Source: Bacillota bacterium (GTDB taxonomy: Bacteria; Bacillota; Clostridia; Christensenellales; CAG-138). Taken from it: a stretch of 23,088 nucleotides of DNA. The translations under genes and the position numbers were made by a program. Shown here piece by piece: positions 7,581 to 15,231 of this stretch. Position 1 is the first letter of the stretch; each line of letters starts with the position of its first letter. The notes beneath the pieces were generated by a model. It ran no database searches and had not been told where the DNA came from. It saw nothing but the letters and a program-made list of their open reading frames with translations. Where the stretch lies: contig JAEWYO010000001.1 of NCBI GenBank assembly GCA_023395595.1, positions 1 through 23,088 of the forward strand. The letters are read 5' to 3'.

Positions 7581-9482
7581 ATGGAGACAACCAACACGCA
7601 AAACTACGATATTGTCGTCATCGGCGCGGGGCACGCGGGCGTGGAAGCCGCGCTTTCCTGCGCACGAATGGGGCAAAAGACGCTCCTTTTGACGTTAAAT
7701 TTGGACTCGGTGGGGCTAATGCCCTGCAACCCCGCCATCGGCGGCACGGGCAAGGGGCACCTTGTGCGTGAGATCGACGCGCTGGGCGGCGAGATGGGTC
7801 TTGCCGCGGACGACACGCTAATCCAGATGCGGATGCTCAACACGGGCAAAGGCCCGGCCGTGCATTCGCTCCGTGCGCAGATGGACAAACGGCGCTACCA
7901 TGAGCGAATCAAACGTGCGGTGGAGGAGCAGGAGCACCTGACGCTTGCGCAGGGCGAAGCGAGCCGTTTCTTGACCGAAGGTGACCGAATCTCCGGCGTG
8001 GTCACGGCGGAAGGATTTAGCTATGCCTGCCGTGCGGTGGTCGTCTGCGCGGGAGTTTATATGAAGAGCCGAATTCTGATTGGCGACTTTTCGCGCGAGA
8101 GCGGGCCCGCGGGATTGCTCCGTTCGGAAACACTCTCAGACGCGCTGAAAGAACTCGGCGTACCGCTGCAGCGATTCAAAACAGGCACGCCAGCGCGCGT
8201 CAACGGGCGAACACTTGACTATGACGAGATGGAGCGGCAGGATGGCGATGTGCCAACACCCGCGTTCTCGTTTCTCAACGGCAGACTCGTGCGTGAGCAA
8301 ACGCCGTGCTATCTGACCTATACCAACGATGAAACCCACCGCGTGATCCTCGAAAACCTGCATCGCTCCGCGATGTACAGCGGAAAGATCCATGCGACCG
8401 GCACGCGCTATTGCCCGAGCATCGAGGACAAGCTTGTGCGCTTTGCGGACAAGGACCGGCACCAGATTTTCATTGAGCCGGAGGGGCGCACGACAATTGA
8501 GATGTACGTGCAGGGCATGAGCACCAGTCTGCCTGGCGATGTGCAGATTGCGATGCTGCGCACCATGCCGGGATTGCACCGCTGCGAAGTGATGCGCCTT
8601 GGCTATGCGATTGAGTACGACTGCATCGACCCGACCGCGCTGGATCGCTCCCTTGCCGTCCGCGCCGTGCCGGGGCTGTACATGGCGGGTCAGGTCAACG
8701 GCACAAGCGGATATGAGGAAGCGGCGGCACAGGGCTTGCTCGCGGGAATCAACGCCGCGCTGTATTGCAAGGACGAAGAGCCGCTCACGCTCGGACGCGA
8801 CGAAGCGTATCTTGGCGTACTGGTGGACGATCTTTCCGTGAAGGGTACGCCGGAACCGTACCGCATGATGACCTCGCGCTGTGAATACCGCCTGCTGCTG
8901 CGGCAGGACAATGCGGACGAACGACTCACGCACAAGGCACTCCGTACGGGGTTGATCTCCGGCGAGCGTTACGAGCGGCTGATGCAGAAACGGGATCGCG
9001 TGGAGCAGGCGATGCTTGCGCTGGACAAGACCGTGCCGCCGAGCGAAGCGCTGCGCCAGCTATTGATGGAACGCGGGGAGAGCGTACCTGTTTCGGGTGT
9101 GAAGCTCTTTGATTTGCTCAAACGAACCAATATTTGCTACACCGATCTGCTCAGTGTGTTCTCCGCGCTGGAGTCGCTGGACTGGGAGACGGAGGAACGC
9201 GTGGAAACCCTCGCGCGGTACGACGGCTATATTCAAAAGCAGCAGGAACAGGTGACAAGAAACCGCGCGCTGGAGCACACGCTCCTGCCGCAGGACATCG
9301 ACTATCTCGCGCTGGATGGGCTTCGGCTCGAAGCGCGACAAAAGCTCAACAAACACAAACCCGCGTCGATTGGCATGGCGGGGCGCATCTCCGGCGTGAC
9401 GCCGGCCGACGTCAACGTGCTGTTGATCTACGCAAAGCGTGGCTTTCCCGCCATACAAGCGAAAACGGAGGAGAACGCATGA
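7581..9482 (+). CDS. mnmG: tRNA U34 carboxymethylaminomethyl synthase subunit MnmG
   Basis: FAD-dependent partner of the GTPase MnmE. The pair installs the (carboxymethyl)aminomethyl group on the wobble uridine of several tRNAs. 633 residues, normal length. The dinucleotide-binding GAGHAGVEAALS is at residues 15-26, the family signature MPCNPAIGGTGKGHLVREID at about 47-66, and GQVNGTSGYEEAAAQGL at about 372-388. The C-terminal MnmE- and tRNA-binding region continues to LIYAKRGFPA. The ribosome binding site is weak (GGAATGAAG about 7 nt upstream), but no better start is in frame. Its stop overlaps the rsmG start as ATGA. mnmE is not adjacent, as it would be in many Bacillota. Confidence 0.97.
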   Translation: METTNTQNYDIVVIGAGHAGVEAALSCARMGQKTLLLTLNLDSVGLMPCNPAIGGTGKGHLVREIDALGGEMGLAADDTLIQMRMLNTGKGPAVHSLRAQMDKRRYHERIKRAVEEQEHLTLAQGEASRFLTEGDRISGVVTAEGFSYACRAVVVCAGVYMKSRILIGDFSRESGPAGLLRSETLSDALKELGVPLQRFKTGTPARVNGRTLDYDEMERQDGDVPTPAFSFLNGRLVREQTPCYLTYTNDETHRVILENLHRSAMYSGKIHATGTRYCPSIEDKLVRFADKDRHQIFIEPEGRTTIEMYVQGMSTSLPGDVQIAMLRTMPGLHRCEVMRLGYAIEYDCIDPTALDRSLAVRAVPGLYMAGQVNGTSGYEEAAAQGLLAGINAALYCKDEEPLTLGRDEAYLGVLVDDLSVKGTPEPYRMMTSRCEYRLLLRQDNADERLTHKALRTGLISGERYERLMQKRDRVEQAMLALDKTVPPSEALRQLLMERGESVPVSGVKLFDLLKRTNICYTDLLSVFSALESLDWETEERVETLARYDGYIQKQQEQVTRNRALEHTLLPQDIDYLALDGLRLEARQKLNKHKPASIGMAGRISGVTPADVNVLLIYAKRGFPAIQAKTEENA

Positions 9483-10159
9483 TTGCCGAAATTCTTTCTC
9501 CCATGCGACCGGACCTTTCGAGCGCGCAGCTTGCACAGTTTGAAACGTATTATGCGATGCTGGCGGACTGGAACACGCGCGTGAACCTGACCGCGATCAC
9601 CGCGCCGGAGGATGTCGCGAAAAAGCACTTTCTCGATTCTCTTGCCGCCGCGCCGTATCTCAAGACGGGCGCAAGCGTTGCGGATGTCGGCACGGGCGCA
9701 GGCTTTCCCGGTCTGCCTCTGCTGATTCTCCGACCGGATTTGAACGTTACTTTGATCGACAGCCTGCAAAAGCGTCTGGTATTTCTCGAAGCGGTGCTCA
9801 AGGAACTCAAGCTTACCGCAGAGTGCGTCCATGCGCGCGCCGAAGATGCGGGGCAGAACCCGCGCTATCGGGAGCGGTTTGATGTTGCTCTGACCCGCGC
9901 GGTATCGGGACTGCCTGTGCTTTGCGAACTCACGCTGCCGCTGGTCAAGATTGGCGGAATTAGCATCGCCTACAAAGGGGATGCTGCCGAGGAACTTGCC
10001 GCAAGTGAACATGCGCTGAGCGTGCTGCAAGCAACGGCACAGCGGGTGAGTATCCCTTCGGACTATGGCGCGCGAGAACTGGTGATTCTCACCAAGACCG
10101 GCGCAACGCCGAAGCAATATCCGCGAAAGGCGGGAACACCGTCGAAGAACCCATTATAG
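9479..10159 (+). CDS. rsmG: 16S rRNA (guanine-527 N7) methyltransferase RsmG
   Basis: S-adenosylmethionine-dependent enzyme that methylates G527 (E. coli numbering) of 16S rRNA; loss is known to give low-level streptomycin resistance. 226 residues. The AdoMet-binding motif DVGTGAGFPGLPLLI is near residues 68-82, preceded by the family segment YYAMLADWNTRVNLTAIT and HFLDSLA. TRAVSGLPVLCEL and YKGD follow near 140-165. The frame is open upstream inside mnmG to 9134, but the start is placed at 9479, where GGAGGAG lies 5-6 nt before ATG and the ATGA overlap couples it to mnmG. The mnmG-rsmG order is a classical pair. Confidence 0.97.
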   Translation: MIAEILSPMRPDLSSAQLAQFETYYAMLADWNTRVNLTAITAPEDVAKKHFLDSLAAAPYLKTGASVADVGTGAGFPGLPLLILRPDLNVTLIDSLQKRLVFLEAVLKELKLTAECVHARAEDAGQNPRYRERFDVALTRAVSGLPVLCELTLPLVKIGGISIAYKGDAAEELAASEHALSVLQATAQRVSIPSDYGARELVILTKTGATPKQYPRKAGTPSKNPL

Positions 10160-10181
10160 AAAAAGAAAAGCAGGAGCGAAC

Positions 10182-11186
10182 TTGGAGAGAAAAACCGCAA
10201 ACAGAAAAACCCCTTCCCGCAGCGGGGCAAAGGCGAACGCCGCCTCCGTTGCCGCGGGCACTGCGGGGATTCTCGTCGCGGCGTGGCTTGTCTACGGCAC
10301 GGTGACGATCAACCCGTTTCGCTGGGGATTGTTTGCGGAGGAGTTGATCATCGCGCTGTGCGCACTGCTTGCGCTCCGGTTTCTTTGCGTGCTTCGTTTG
10401 CCGAAGTGGCTCCCGTTGGTTTGCATCGTGCTCGTGCCTGCGGCAATCGCGTTTGTGGGCTCGCTCTCGCTGCCGGAAAACCCCGCCGCGTTTGAGCGCA
10501 CACTCTGCCTCTCTGCCGCAGCGTGTTTTGCGCTGCTGAGCGCACAGCAGATGGACAACAAGCCCGACGGCGTGCTGCTCACCGCGCTGCTCATCGGCGT
10601 ATGTATGCCGATTCTGTTTACCGCGAATACGCGCATGATCGACGAACTCTCCCGCGCGCTGGTGATGGCCGGGTTATTCATGGCGGTGCTCGCCGTCCGG
10701 CAAAAGACGGTTCTGCTTGCGTTTCTTGCCTCCGCTGCCTTTGCGCTTGCGGGTGCGGCGGGATTGTATGCTGCGTTTGCGGGTCTCGGCGCAGGGATTG
10801 GCGCGCTGCTGCTCTCGCCGAAGCGAACGCGGGGCAGCTGGACGTTTGCCGCCGTGCTGATGGCGGCGCTGCCCGTTGCGGCGTGGTTTGCCGCCCGCGC
10901 GCTGCTGCCGGAGGGCAACCCGCTCCTTGCGGGGAACACGGCGGTTGCGGGCGCGTTTGCCGAAATTATCCGTGTGCATCAACTCCGCGCACTTGCGGTC
11001 GGACTCTTGCTGCTCTCAATTCGGTTTTTTTCGCGCAGAGAGGATGCGGCTCTTCCCGTCGTGTTCGCGCTTGCTGGCTGCGCGGCGGCAAGGCTTCTGC
11101 CGTTCATCGCGGCGCCGGATGTCTGGATGGACGCACTTCTACTCTCGGCGCTCTGCGGCGTAGGTGTTGCTAAGACCGCGCGATAG
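10182..11186 (+). CDS. Polytopic membrane protein of unknown function
   Basis: 334 residues, not recognised. A basic N-terminus (residues 1-20, rich in K and R) is followed by about ten hydrophobic, alanine- and leucine-rich segments running to the C-terminus, with short loops and no catalytic-looking motif. It starts with TTG at 10182, with AGGAG 5-6 nt upstream, only 22 nt after rsmG, so it is probably co-transcribed with mnmG and rsmG. The alternating hydrophobic segments make it real coding sequence rather than a chance frame. It could be a transporter, a polymerase-ligase-like protein or a stage-specific membrane protein; the sequence does not decide. Confidence 0.8.
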   Translation: MERKTANRKTPSRSGAKANAASVAAGTAGILVAAWLVYGTVTINPFRWGLFAEELIIALCALLALRFLCVLRLPKWLPLVCIVLVPAAIAFVGSLSLPENPAAFERTLCLSAAACFALLSAQQMDNKPDGVLLTALLIGVCMPILFTANTRMIDELSRALVMAGLFMAVLAVRQKTVLLAFLASAAFALAGAAGLYAAFAGLGAGIGALLLSPKRTRGSWTFAAVLMAALPVAAWFAARALLPEGNPLLAGNTAVAGAFAEIIRVHQLRALAVGLLLLSIRFFSRREDAALPVVFALAGCAAARLLPFIAAPDVWMDALLLSALCGVGVAKTAR

Positions 11187-11201
11187 AGCATATATCAACA
11201 G

Positions 11202-11237
11202 TACGGTGGTGGTACGTGTGGCAATTGAGCCACCGTA
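11202..11237 (+). repeat. Inverted repeat between membrane-protein and MATE genes
   Basis: TACGGTGG (11202-11209) and CCACCGTA (11230-11237) pair perfectly over 8 bp around a 20-nt loop, which itself holds GTGGC/GCCAC sharing the right arm. There is no T run. It is possibly a weak terminator or an operator for the MATE gene. Confidence 0.35.
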
Positions 11238-11303
11238 ATCCCGCCGAATCACTCACACAGGACAACGCGCGGCGCAGTTTTGCGCGCGCGAAGGAGACAT
11301 TTT

Positions 11304-12728
11304 ATGACGTTCAAGAAACGCCTCGCGGATCTGTTTGACCGCTCCTTCTGGAGGGTTGCGCTTCCGCTGATCATACCCATCGCACTCCAGAATCTCTTGA
11401 TGACCTCATTCCGTCTGGTCGATACGCTGATGGTCGGACGCCTTGGCGACGTTTCCATTGCTGCGGTCGGGCTTGCGGGCTGGGCTTCGTTTTTTGTCGA
11501 GCTGCTCGCGTTTGGCATGTCCAGCGGGGCCGCCGTTTTCGTGGCGCAATATCACGGCGCAAACAATAAGGAAGGCATGCTGCGCACCTATGGCATGATG
11601 CTGCTGTTCATGGTGCCGCTTGGGCTTGTGTTCACGCTCGGCGTCGGGTTGTATCCCGCGTTTGTGATGAAGCTTTTCACCGAAGACCCGGCGCTGATTG
11701 CCGAGGGCGTGAAGTATTTGCAGTTTGCCTGTGTTTCCTATCTTTCGCTGACGCTGAACCTTGCGATCTCGACCATGCTGCGTTGCACGGAACAGGTGAA
11801 GATTCCAATGGTGACGAGCGGAATCGCCGCGGGGCTCAACGCCGTGCTCAACTACATCTTCATCTTCGGCGTATTCGGCCTGCCCGCGATGGGCGTTGCC
11901 GGCGCGGGGCTTGCCACGGCGATCTCGTCCTTGATCAACCCGATTCTAATGATGATCATCTCTTTTCGTAAGAAAACGATCGTCATTGCGCCGTGGAAGC
12001 AGGTGTTTGCGATCAAAGGCTTCTTCAAGCCGTTCTGGAACCGTGCGCTGCCGGTGCTCCTCAACGAGTTTTTCTGGAGCATTTCCATCCTTGTGGTCAA
12101 CATGGTCTTCGGGCGCATGGGCACGGACAACTACGCCGCGCTGACGGTGGAGCGTACCATCGAAGGGTTGGTATTCGTGTTCTTCGTGGGTCTTTGCAAC
12201 GCGTGCAACATCCTCGTGGGCAAATCCATCGGCGGGGGGGACATCGAGCAGGGCAAGCTCTATTCCAGACGGTTTATGGTGCTCACGCCGATCATCGGCA
12301 TCCTCGCAGGGCTGATAATCATCGTGCTGCGGTATCCGCTGATCAACCTCTTTGACCTAAGCGAGACGGCAAAGCACACCGCGCGCGTGCTGCTGGTCAT
12401 CTTCGCAATCGATGCTGCGGTGCGTTATATTCCGTATGTCGAGGTGGTCGGGATCTTCCGCGCAGGCGGGGACACGAAGATGGGGCTGCTTATCGACGTG
12501 GTTTGCCACTATGTATTCATCACGCCTGCGGTTGTGCTCGCGGGGTTGGTTTGGAAACTGCCGTTTATCACGACGTATATCATCATGCTTGCGGTGGACG
12601 ATGTTTCCAAACTCATCATCTCGATTCCGTACTATCGCACGATGCGCTGGATCAAGCCGATTGCCCAGCCGGAACCGGCGGATCGAGAAGAGGCGCTCAT
12701 TGAGAGCGGTTCCGAGCCGACGCTGTAG
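11304..12728 (+). CDS. MATE-family efflux transporter
   Basis: 474 residues with the twelve-helix MATE pattern in two similar halves. These secondary transporters export drugs or metabolites using sodium or proton gradients. The start of the first half shows the family segment LPLIIPIALQNLLMTSFRLV, then DTLMVGRLGD and SSGAAVFVAQYHGA. The second half shows ALPVLLNEFFWSISILVVNMV and the NILVGKSIGGG stretch. The frame is open a little further upstream, but the ATG at 11304 has AAGGAG 7 nt before it. No regulator gene is next to it and no substrate can be named. A run of seven G (12234-12240) lies in frame and looks ordinary. Confidence 0.93.
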   Translation: MTFKKRLADLFDRSFWRVALPLIIPIALQNLLMTSFRLVDTLMVGRLGDVSIAAVGLAGWASFFVELLAFGMSSGAAVFVAQYHGANNKEGMLRTYGMMLLFMVPLGLVFTLGVGLYPAFVMKLFTEDPALIAEGVKYLQFACVSYLSLTLNLAISTMLRCTEQVKIPMVTSGIAAGLNAVLNYIFIFGVFGLPAMGVAGAGLATAISSLINPILMMIISFRKKTIVIAPWKQVFAIKGFFKPFWNRALPVLLNEFFWSISILVVNMVFGRMGTDNYAALTVERTIEGLVFVFFVGLCNACNILVGKSIGGGDIEQGKLYSRRFMVLTPIIGILAGLIIIVLRYPLINLFDLSETAKHTARVLLVIFAIDAAVRYIPYVEVVGIFRAGGDTKMGLLIDVVCHYVFITPAVVLAGLVWKLPFITTYIIMLAVDDVSKLIISIPYYRTMRWIKPIAQPEPADREEALIESGSEPTL

Positions 12729-12736
12729 GGTTTTGC

Positions 12737-12777
12737 TTGACAACGGGTTCGATTTGCCGCATAAAATGTGGTATAAT
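12737..12777 (+). promoter_or_regulatory. Strong, possibly double promoter for ktrB-ktrA
   Basis: A perfect TTGACA (12737-12742) lies 17 bp before CATAAA (12760-12765). A second -10, perfect TATAAT at 12772-12777 preceded by TG and one base, forms an extended -10. Either gives a transcript starting near 12772-12785, and hence a leader of about 210 nt. Confidence 0.75.
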
Positions 12778-12783
12778 CAGCCA

Positions 12784-12995
12784 TCGGCAAACGGGTATAT
12801 GTTGCAGGTCGTCTGCCTATATCAAAACGATCCCTACACAAAGCAGCAAAAAAGCAGATAATTCATCGGGGACTTTTTTCAAGCAGAGCGGGTTCATTGG
12901 CGGAACTGCAACGCCGGTGAATATTCTGCTTGAAATCGGTTTTGCAGGGTACATGCGGGAGAAAAAATCCCGCGCGGGGGGACACTCACAGGCGT
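12784..12995 (+). ncRNA. Candidate structured 5' leader of ktrB
   Basis: About 210 nt between the promoter and the ktrB start. Three hairpins are visible. The first, near 12796-12826, is weak (GGTATA/TATATC outside GCAG/CTGC). The second is long, 12877-12935: 12 bp from 12877-12888 with 12924-12935, a small internal loop, then 10 bp from 12893-12902 with 12912-12921, closed by a 9-nt loop. The third is GCGGGA/TCCCGC at 12955-12973. A T run (12874-12879) precedes the second hairpin. Potassium-uptake genes in Bacillota are often under the c-di-AMP (ydaO) riboswitch, but its conserved core is not recognisable here. It may be an attenuator, a divergent riboswitch or another element. Confidence 0.45.
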
Positions 12996-14354
12996 ATGCA
13001 CAAGCCAAAGATGGGGATAAAACCGATCAACGTTTTGCCGTTGAGTTTTATCGTGGTCATTTTAACGGGCGCATTGCTCTTGATGCTGCCGATTTCGAGC
13101 AGGGATGGTTCATCCCTGCCGTTTTTGAGCGCGCTATTTACCTCAACCAGCGCAACCTGCGTGACGGGGTTGATCGTTGCGGACACAGGGACATATTTTT
13201 CCCTGTTCGGGCAGATTGTCGTCATTTTACTGATTCAGATCGGTGGCTTGGGCATCATGACCCTGTCGATGATCCTTTTTTCGTTTACGGGTAGAAAAGT
13301 ATCGCTGCATGACCGCATGAGCATGGCGGAAGGCCTTGGCGAAAGCCGCCTGCAGGGTGTTGTCCGCCTGACGCGCGGGGCGTTGCTGGTTACGGTTATT
13401 ACGGAGGTCACGGGTGCAATCCTGCTCGCGTTCCGGTTCATTCCGCAGTTTGGCGTGGCAAAGGGCATTTGGTATTCGATTTTCCACAGTATCTCGGCGT
13501 TTTGCAACGCGGGGTTCGACTTGCTCGGCGGCTATCGCTCCATGACGGTGTATGACAAAGACCCGTATGTGCTCTTGATCATCATGGCTCTGATCGTTGC
13601 GGGCGGTCTCGGCTTTGGCGTGATTCTCAACATCCGCAACACGCGCGATCCGCGCAGGCTCCGTCTGCACAGCAAGATGGTGCTCACGGGAACCGTGTTT
13701 TTGATCTTGTCCGGCGCACTGCTGTTCCTCTGGATCGAATATGACAATCCCAAAACGATCGGCGGTATGAACCTGTTTGACAAGATCGTAAACGCGATGT
13801 TTCAGTCGGTCACGCTGCGCACGGCCGGATTCAACTCGATCGATCAGCTTGCGATGCACGATGCGAGTAAAGGCGTTGGTATTCTGCTGATGCTCGTCGG
13901 CGGCGGTCCGGCTGGCACCGCGGGCGGTCTCAAGATTACAACCGTGTTTACCCTGCTGCTTGCCGCGCGCGCATATTTAAGAGGAAAGTTTGAAACCGAG
14001 GCGTTCGGGCGCACGATTCCTCTGGAGCAGACGCGCCGCGCGCTGACCATCACGCTGCTGGGCGGGCTATTCCTGCTCATGATGGCGACGATGCTCTCGT
14101 TTTCAGAGCAGGACATGCCGGCGGGAAGTCTCGGTTTGCTCAACCAGCTCTATGAGGCGACGAGCGCGTTCTGCACCGTCGGTGTTTCAACCGGCGTTTC
14201 GGGTGCGGGTTCCGCCGTCACCCGCGTGATACTAATCCTGCTGATGTATGCAGGGCGCGTTGGGCTGATTACGGTTGCGCTCTCACTGGTGGAGAGCACC
14301 AGCCGCAAAGAGCCGGTGCTGCACTATCCGCAGGAAGACATTCTGATCGGATAA
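12996..14354 (+). CDS. ktrB: KtrB/TrkH-type potassium channel subunit
   Basis: Membrane subunit that carries K+ (often Na+-dependent) across the cytoplasmic membrane, gated by the KtrA ring. 452 residues, close to Bacillus KtrB. All four pore loops are present with their selectivity-filter glycines: TCVTGL (G58), FCNAGF (G173), RTAGFNS (G278) and CTVGVST (G396), each within a helix-loop-helix repeat. The start is uncertain. The ATG at 12996 gives MHKPKMGIKPINV just before the first helix, with GGGGGA 13 nt upstream; TTG at 12930 is in frame but falls inside a stable hairpin. ktrA follows 68 nt downstream. Confidence 0.95.
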   Translation: MHKPKMGIKPINVLPLSFIVVILTGALLLMLPISSRDGSSLPFLSALFTSTSATCVTGLIVADTGTYFSLFGQIVVILLIQIGGLGIMTLSMILFSFTGRKVSLHDRMSMAEGLGESRLQGVVRLTRGALLVTVITEVTGAILLAFRFIPQFGVAKGIWYSIFHSISAFCNAGFDLLGGYRSMTVYDKDPYVLLIIMALIVAGGLGFGVILNIRNTRDPRRLRLHSKMVLTGTVFLILSGALLFLWIEYDNPKTIGGMNLFDKIVNAMFQSVTLRTAGFNSIDQLAMHDASKGVGILLMLVGGGPAGTAGGLKITTVFTLLLAARAYLRGKFETEAFGRTIPLEQTRRALTITLLGGLFLLMMATMLSFSEQDMPAGSLGLLNQLYEATSAFCTVGVSTGVSGAGSAVTRVILILLMYAGRVGLITVALSLVESTSRKEPVLHYPQEDILIG

Positions 14355-14422
14355 TGCACAAGATTCTATCTTGACGGAACAACACAGAACACTATCGAAT
14401 CTGCAAGGAGCGGAAAATCAAT

Positions 14423-15067
14423 ATGAGTAAAAGTTTTTTAATCATCGGGCTGGGACGCTTTGGCCAGAGCACGGCGCGCATGCTCACCACGCTTGGGCAC
14501 GAGGTGCTCGCGGTGGATAAACGCGCGGATCGCGTGAACGCGGTCAAGGACAGCGTGCTGCACGCGGTCCAGGCGGACACGACGGATGAGCGCGCGATTG
14601 TGCAGCTTGGCATTCGCAACTTTGATTGCGTGGTCATCTGCATCGGCGACGACATCCGCGCCTCCGTTCTTGCGACCGTTCTGTGCCGTGAGATGGGCGC
14701 AAAGAAGATTGTTGCCAAGGCGCAGGACGACCTGCACCAGAAGCTGTTGATCAAGACCGGTGCCGACCGCGTGGTGCAGCCGGAGCATGATGGCGGCATC
14801 CGCCTCGCGCGCTCGTTGGTGTCCGATGGCGTGCTGGATGCGCTGGATCTTTCCGAGGATTACAGCATCCACGAAATCGAGATTCCGAAGGATTGGGTCG
14901 GGCGTTCCCTCGCGCAGATCGACGTGCGTAACCGCTACGGCGTTTCGATTATCGCGATTCGCCGGGACGGCCATGTGACGGTGAATCTCGACCCGACGAG
15001 TGCATTCCACAAGGATGATTCGATCTATCTGCTGGGCGACGACGCGAGCCTGGAACGCTTCAATTGA
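14423..15067 (+). CDS. ktrA: KtrA/TrkA-type RCK regulatory subunit
   Basis: Cytoplasmic gating subunit of the Ktr potassium system; in known systems it forms a ring that binds ATP/ADP or NAD(H), and its C-terminal domain can bind c-di-AMP. 214 residues with one RCK_N domain and one RCK_C domain. The Rossmann loop is IIGLGRFGQSTA near residues 6-17, followed by VLAVDKR, the nucleotide-specificity region. VIGIGDD-like VVICIGDDIRAS lies near 74-85. RCK_C runs from about 135 to the end (IHEIEIP, VGRSLAQIDVR, DSIYLLGD). The start has AAGGAG 12 nt upstream, a long spacing. A very strong terminator lies 45 nt after the stop, closing the ktrB-ktrA unit. Confidence 0.95.
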   Translation: MSKSFLIIGLGRFGQSTARMLTTLGHEVLAVDKRADRVNAVKDSVLHAVQADTTDERAIVQLGIRNFDCVVICIGDDIRASVLATVLCREMGAKKIVAKAQDDLHQKLLIKTGADRVVQPEHDGGIRLARSLVSDGVLDALDLSEDYSIHEIEIPKDWVGRSLAQIDVRNRYGVSIIAIRRDGHVTVNLDPTSAFHKDDSIYLLGDDASLERFN

Positions 15068-15112
15068 TCAAACGAAGCAGCTGAAACAAACCAATCGGCA
15101 GGTTTTTTCCGG

Positions 15113-15142
15113 AACGGCGGCGCGGTAGCGCCGCCGTTTTTT
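15113..15142 (+). terminator. Intrinsic terminator of ktrB-ktrA
   Basis: AACGGCGGCGC (15113-15123), loop GGTA, GCGCCGCCGTT (15128-15138): an 11-bp perfect GC-rich stem running into six T (15137-15142). Confidence 0.95.
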
Positions 15143-15154
15143 GCGCGGTTTGGT

Positions 15155-15183
15155 TTGCCGTTTTTCGCGCCATCTGTTAAAAT
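15155..15183 (+). promoter_or_regulatory. Promoter for the acyltransferase gene
   Basis: TTGCCG (15155-15160), a 17-bp spacer and TAAAAT (15178-15183), with TG and one base before the -10. It leaves a leader of about 40 nt with GGAGAGGG as ribosome binding site. Confidence 0.7.
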
Positions 15184-15231
15184 GCTCTTCAAGGCCGATA
15201 TAACAAATCGGGTAGGAGAGGGAAAAACCGC

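Noticed and set aside
7328..7597. Upstream extension of the yhaM frame to 415 codons
   Set aside because: The added 90 residues overlap the yhaM promoter and the mnmG start, have no family match, and a good binding site precedes the ATG at 7327.
9134..9478. Extension of the rsmG frame inside mnmG
   Set aside because: It lies wholly within mnmG in another frame; the ATGA overlap with GGAGGAG at 9479 is the better start.
12234..12240. Run of seven G in the MATE gene as a phase-variation tract
   Set aside because: Short and explained by Gly codons (GGC GGG GGG) in a GC-rich gene.
12784..12995. Canonical c-di-AMP (ydaO) riboswitch, T-box or M-box in the ktrB leader
   Set aside because: I could not align the conserved cores; GGGTACATGCGGG at 12948-12960 only vaguely resembles the T-box TGGNACCGCG. 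Kept as an unnamed structured leader.
12737..13294. Open frame of 185 codons across the ktrB leader and gene start
   Set aside because: It begins in the promoter and runs out of frame through ktrB, with no domain resemblance.
14369..14397. Internal promoter for ktrA (TTGACG near 14373)
   Set aside because: The matching -10 (TATCGA) is poor; read-through from ktrB is sufficient.
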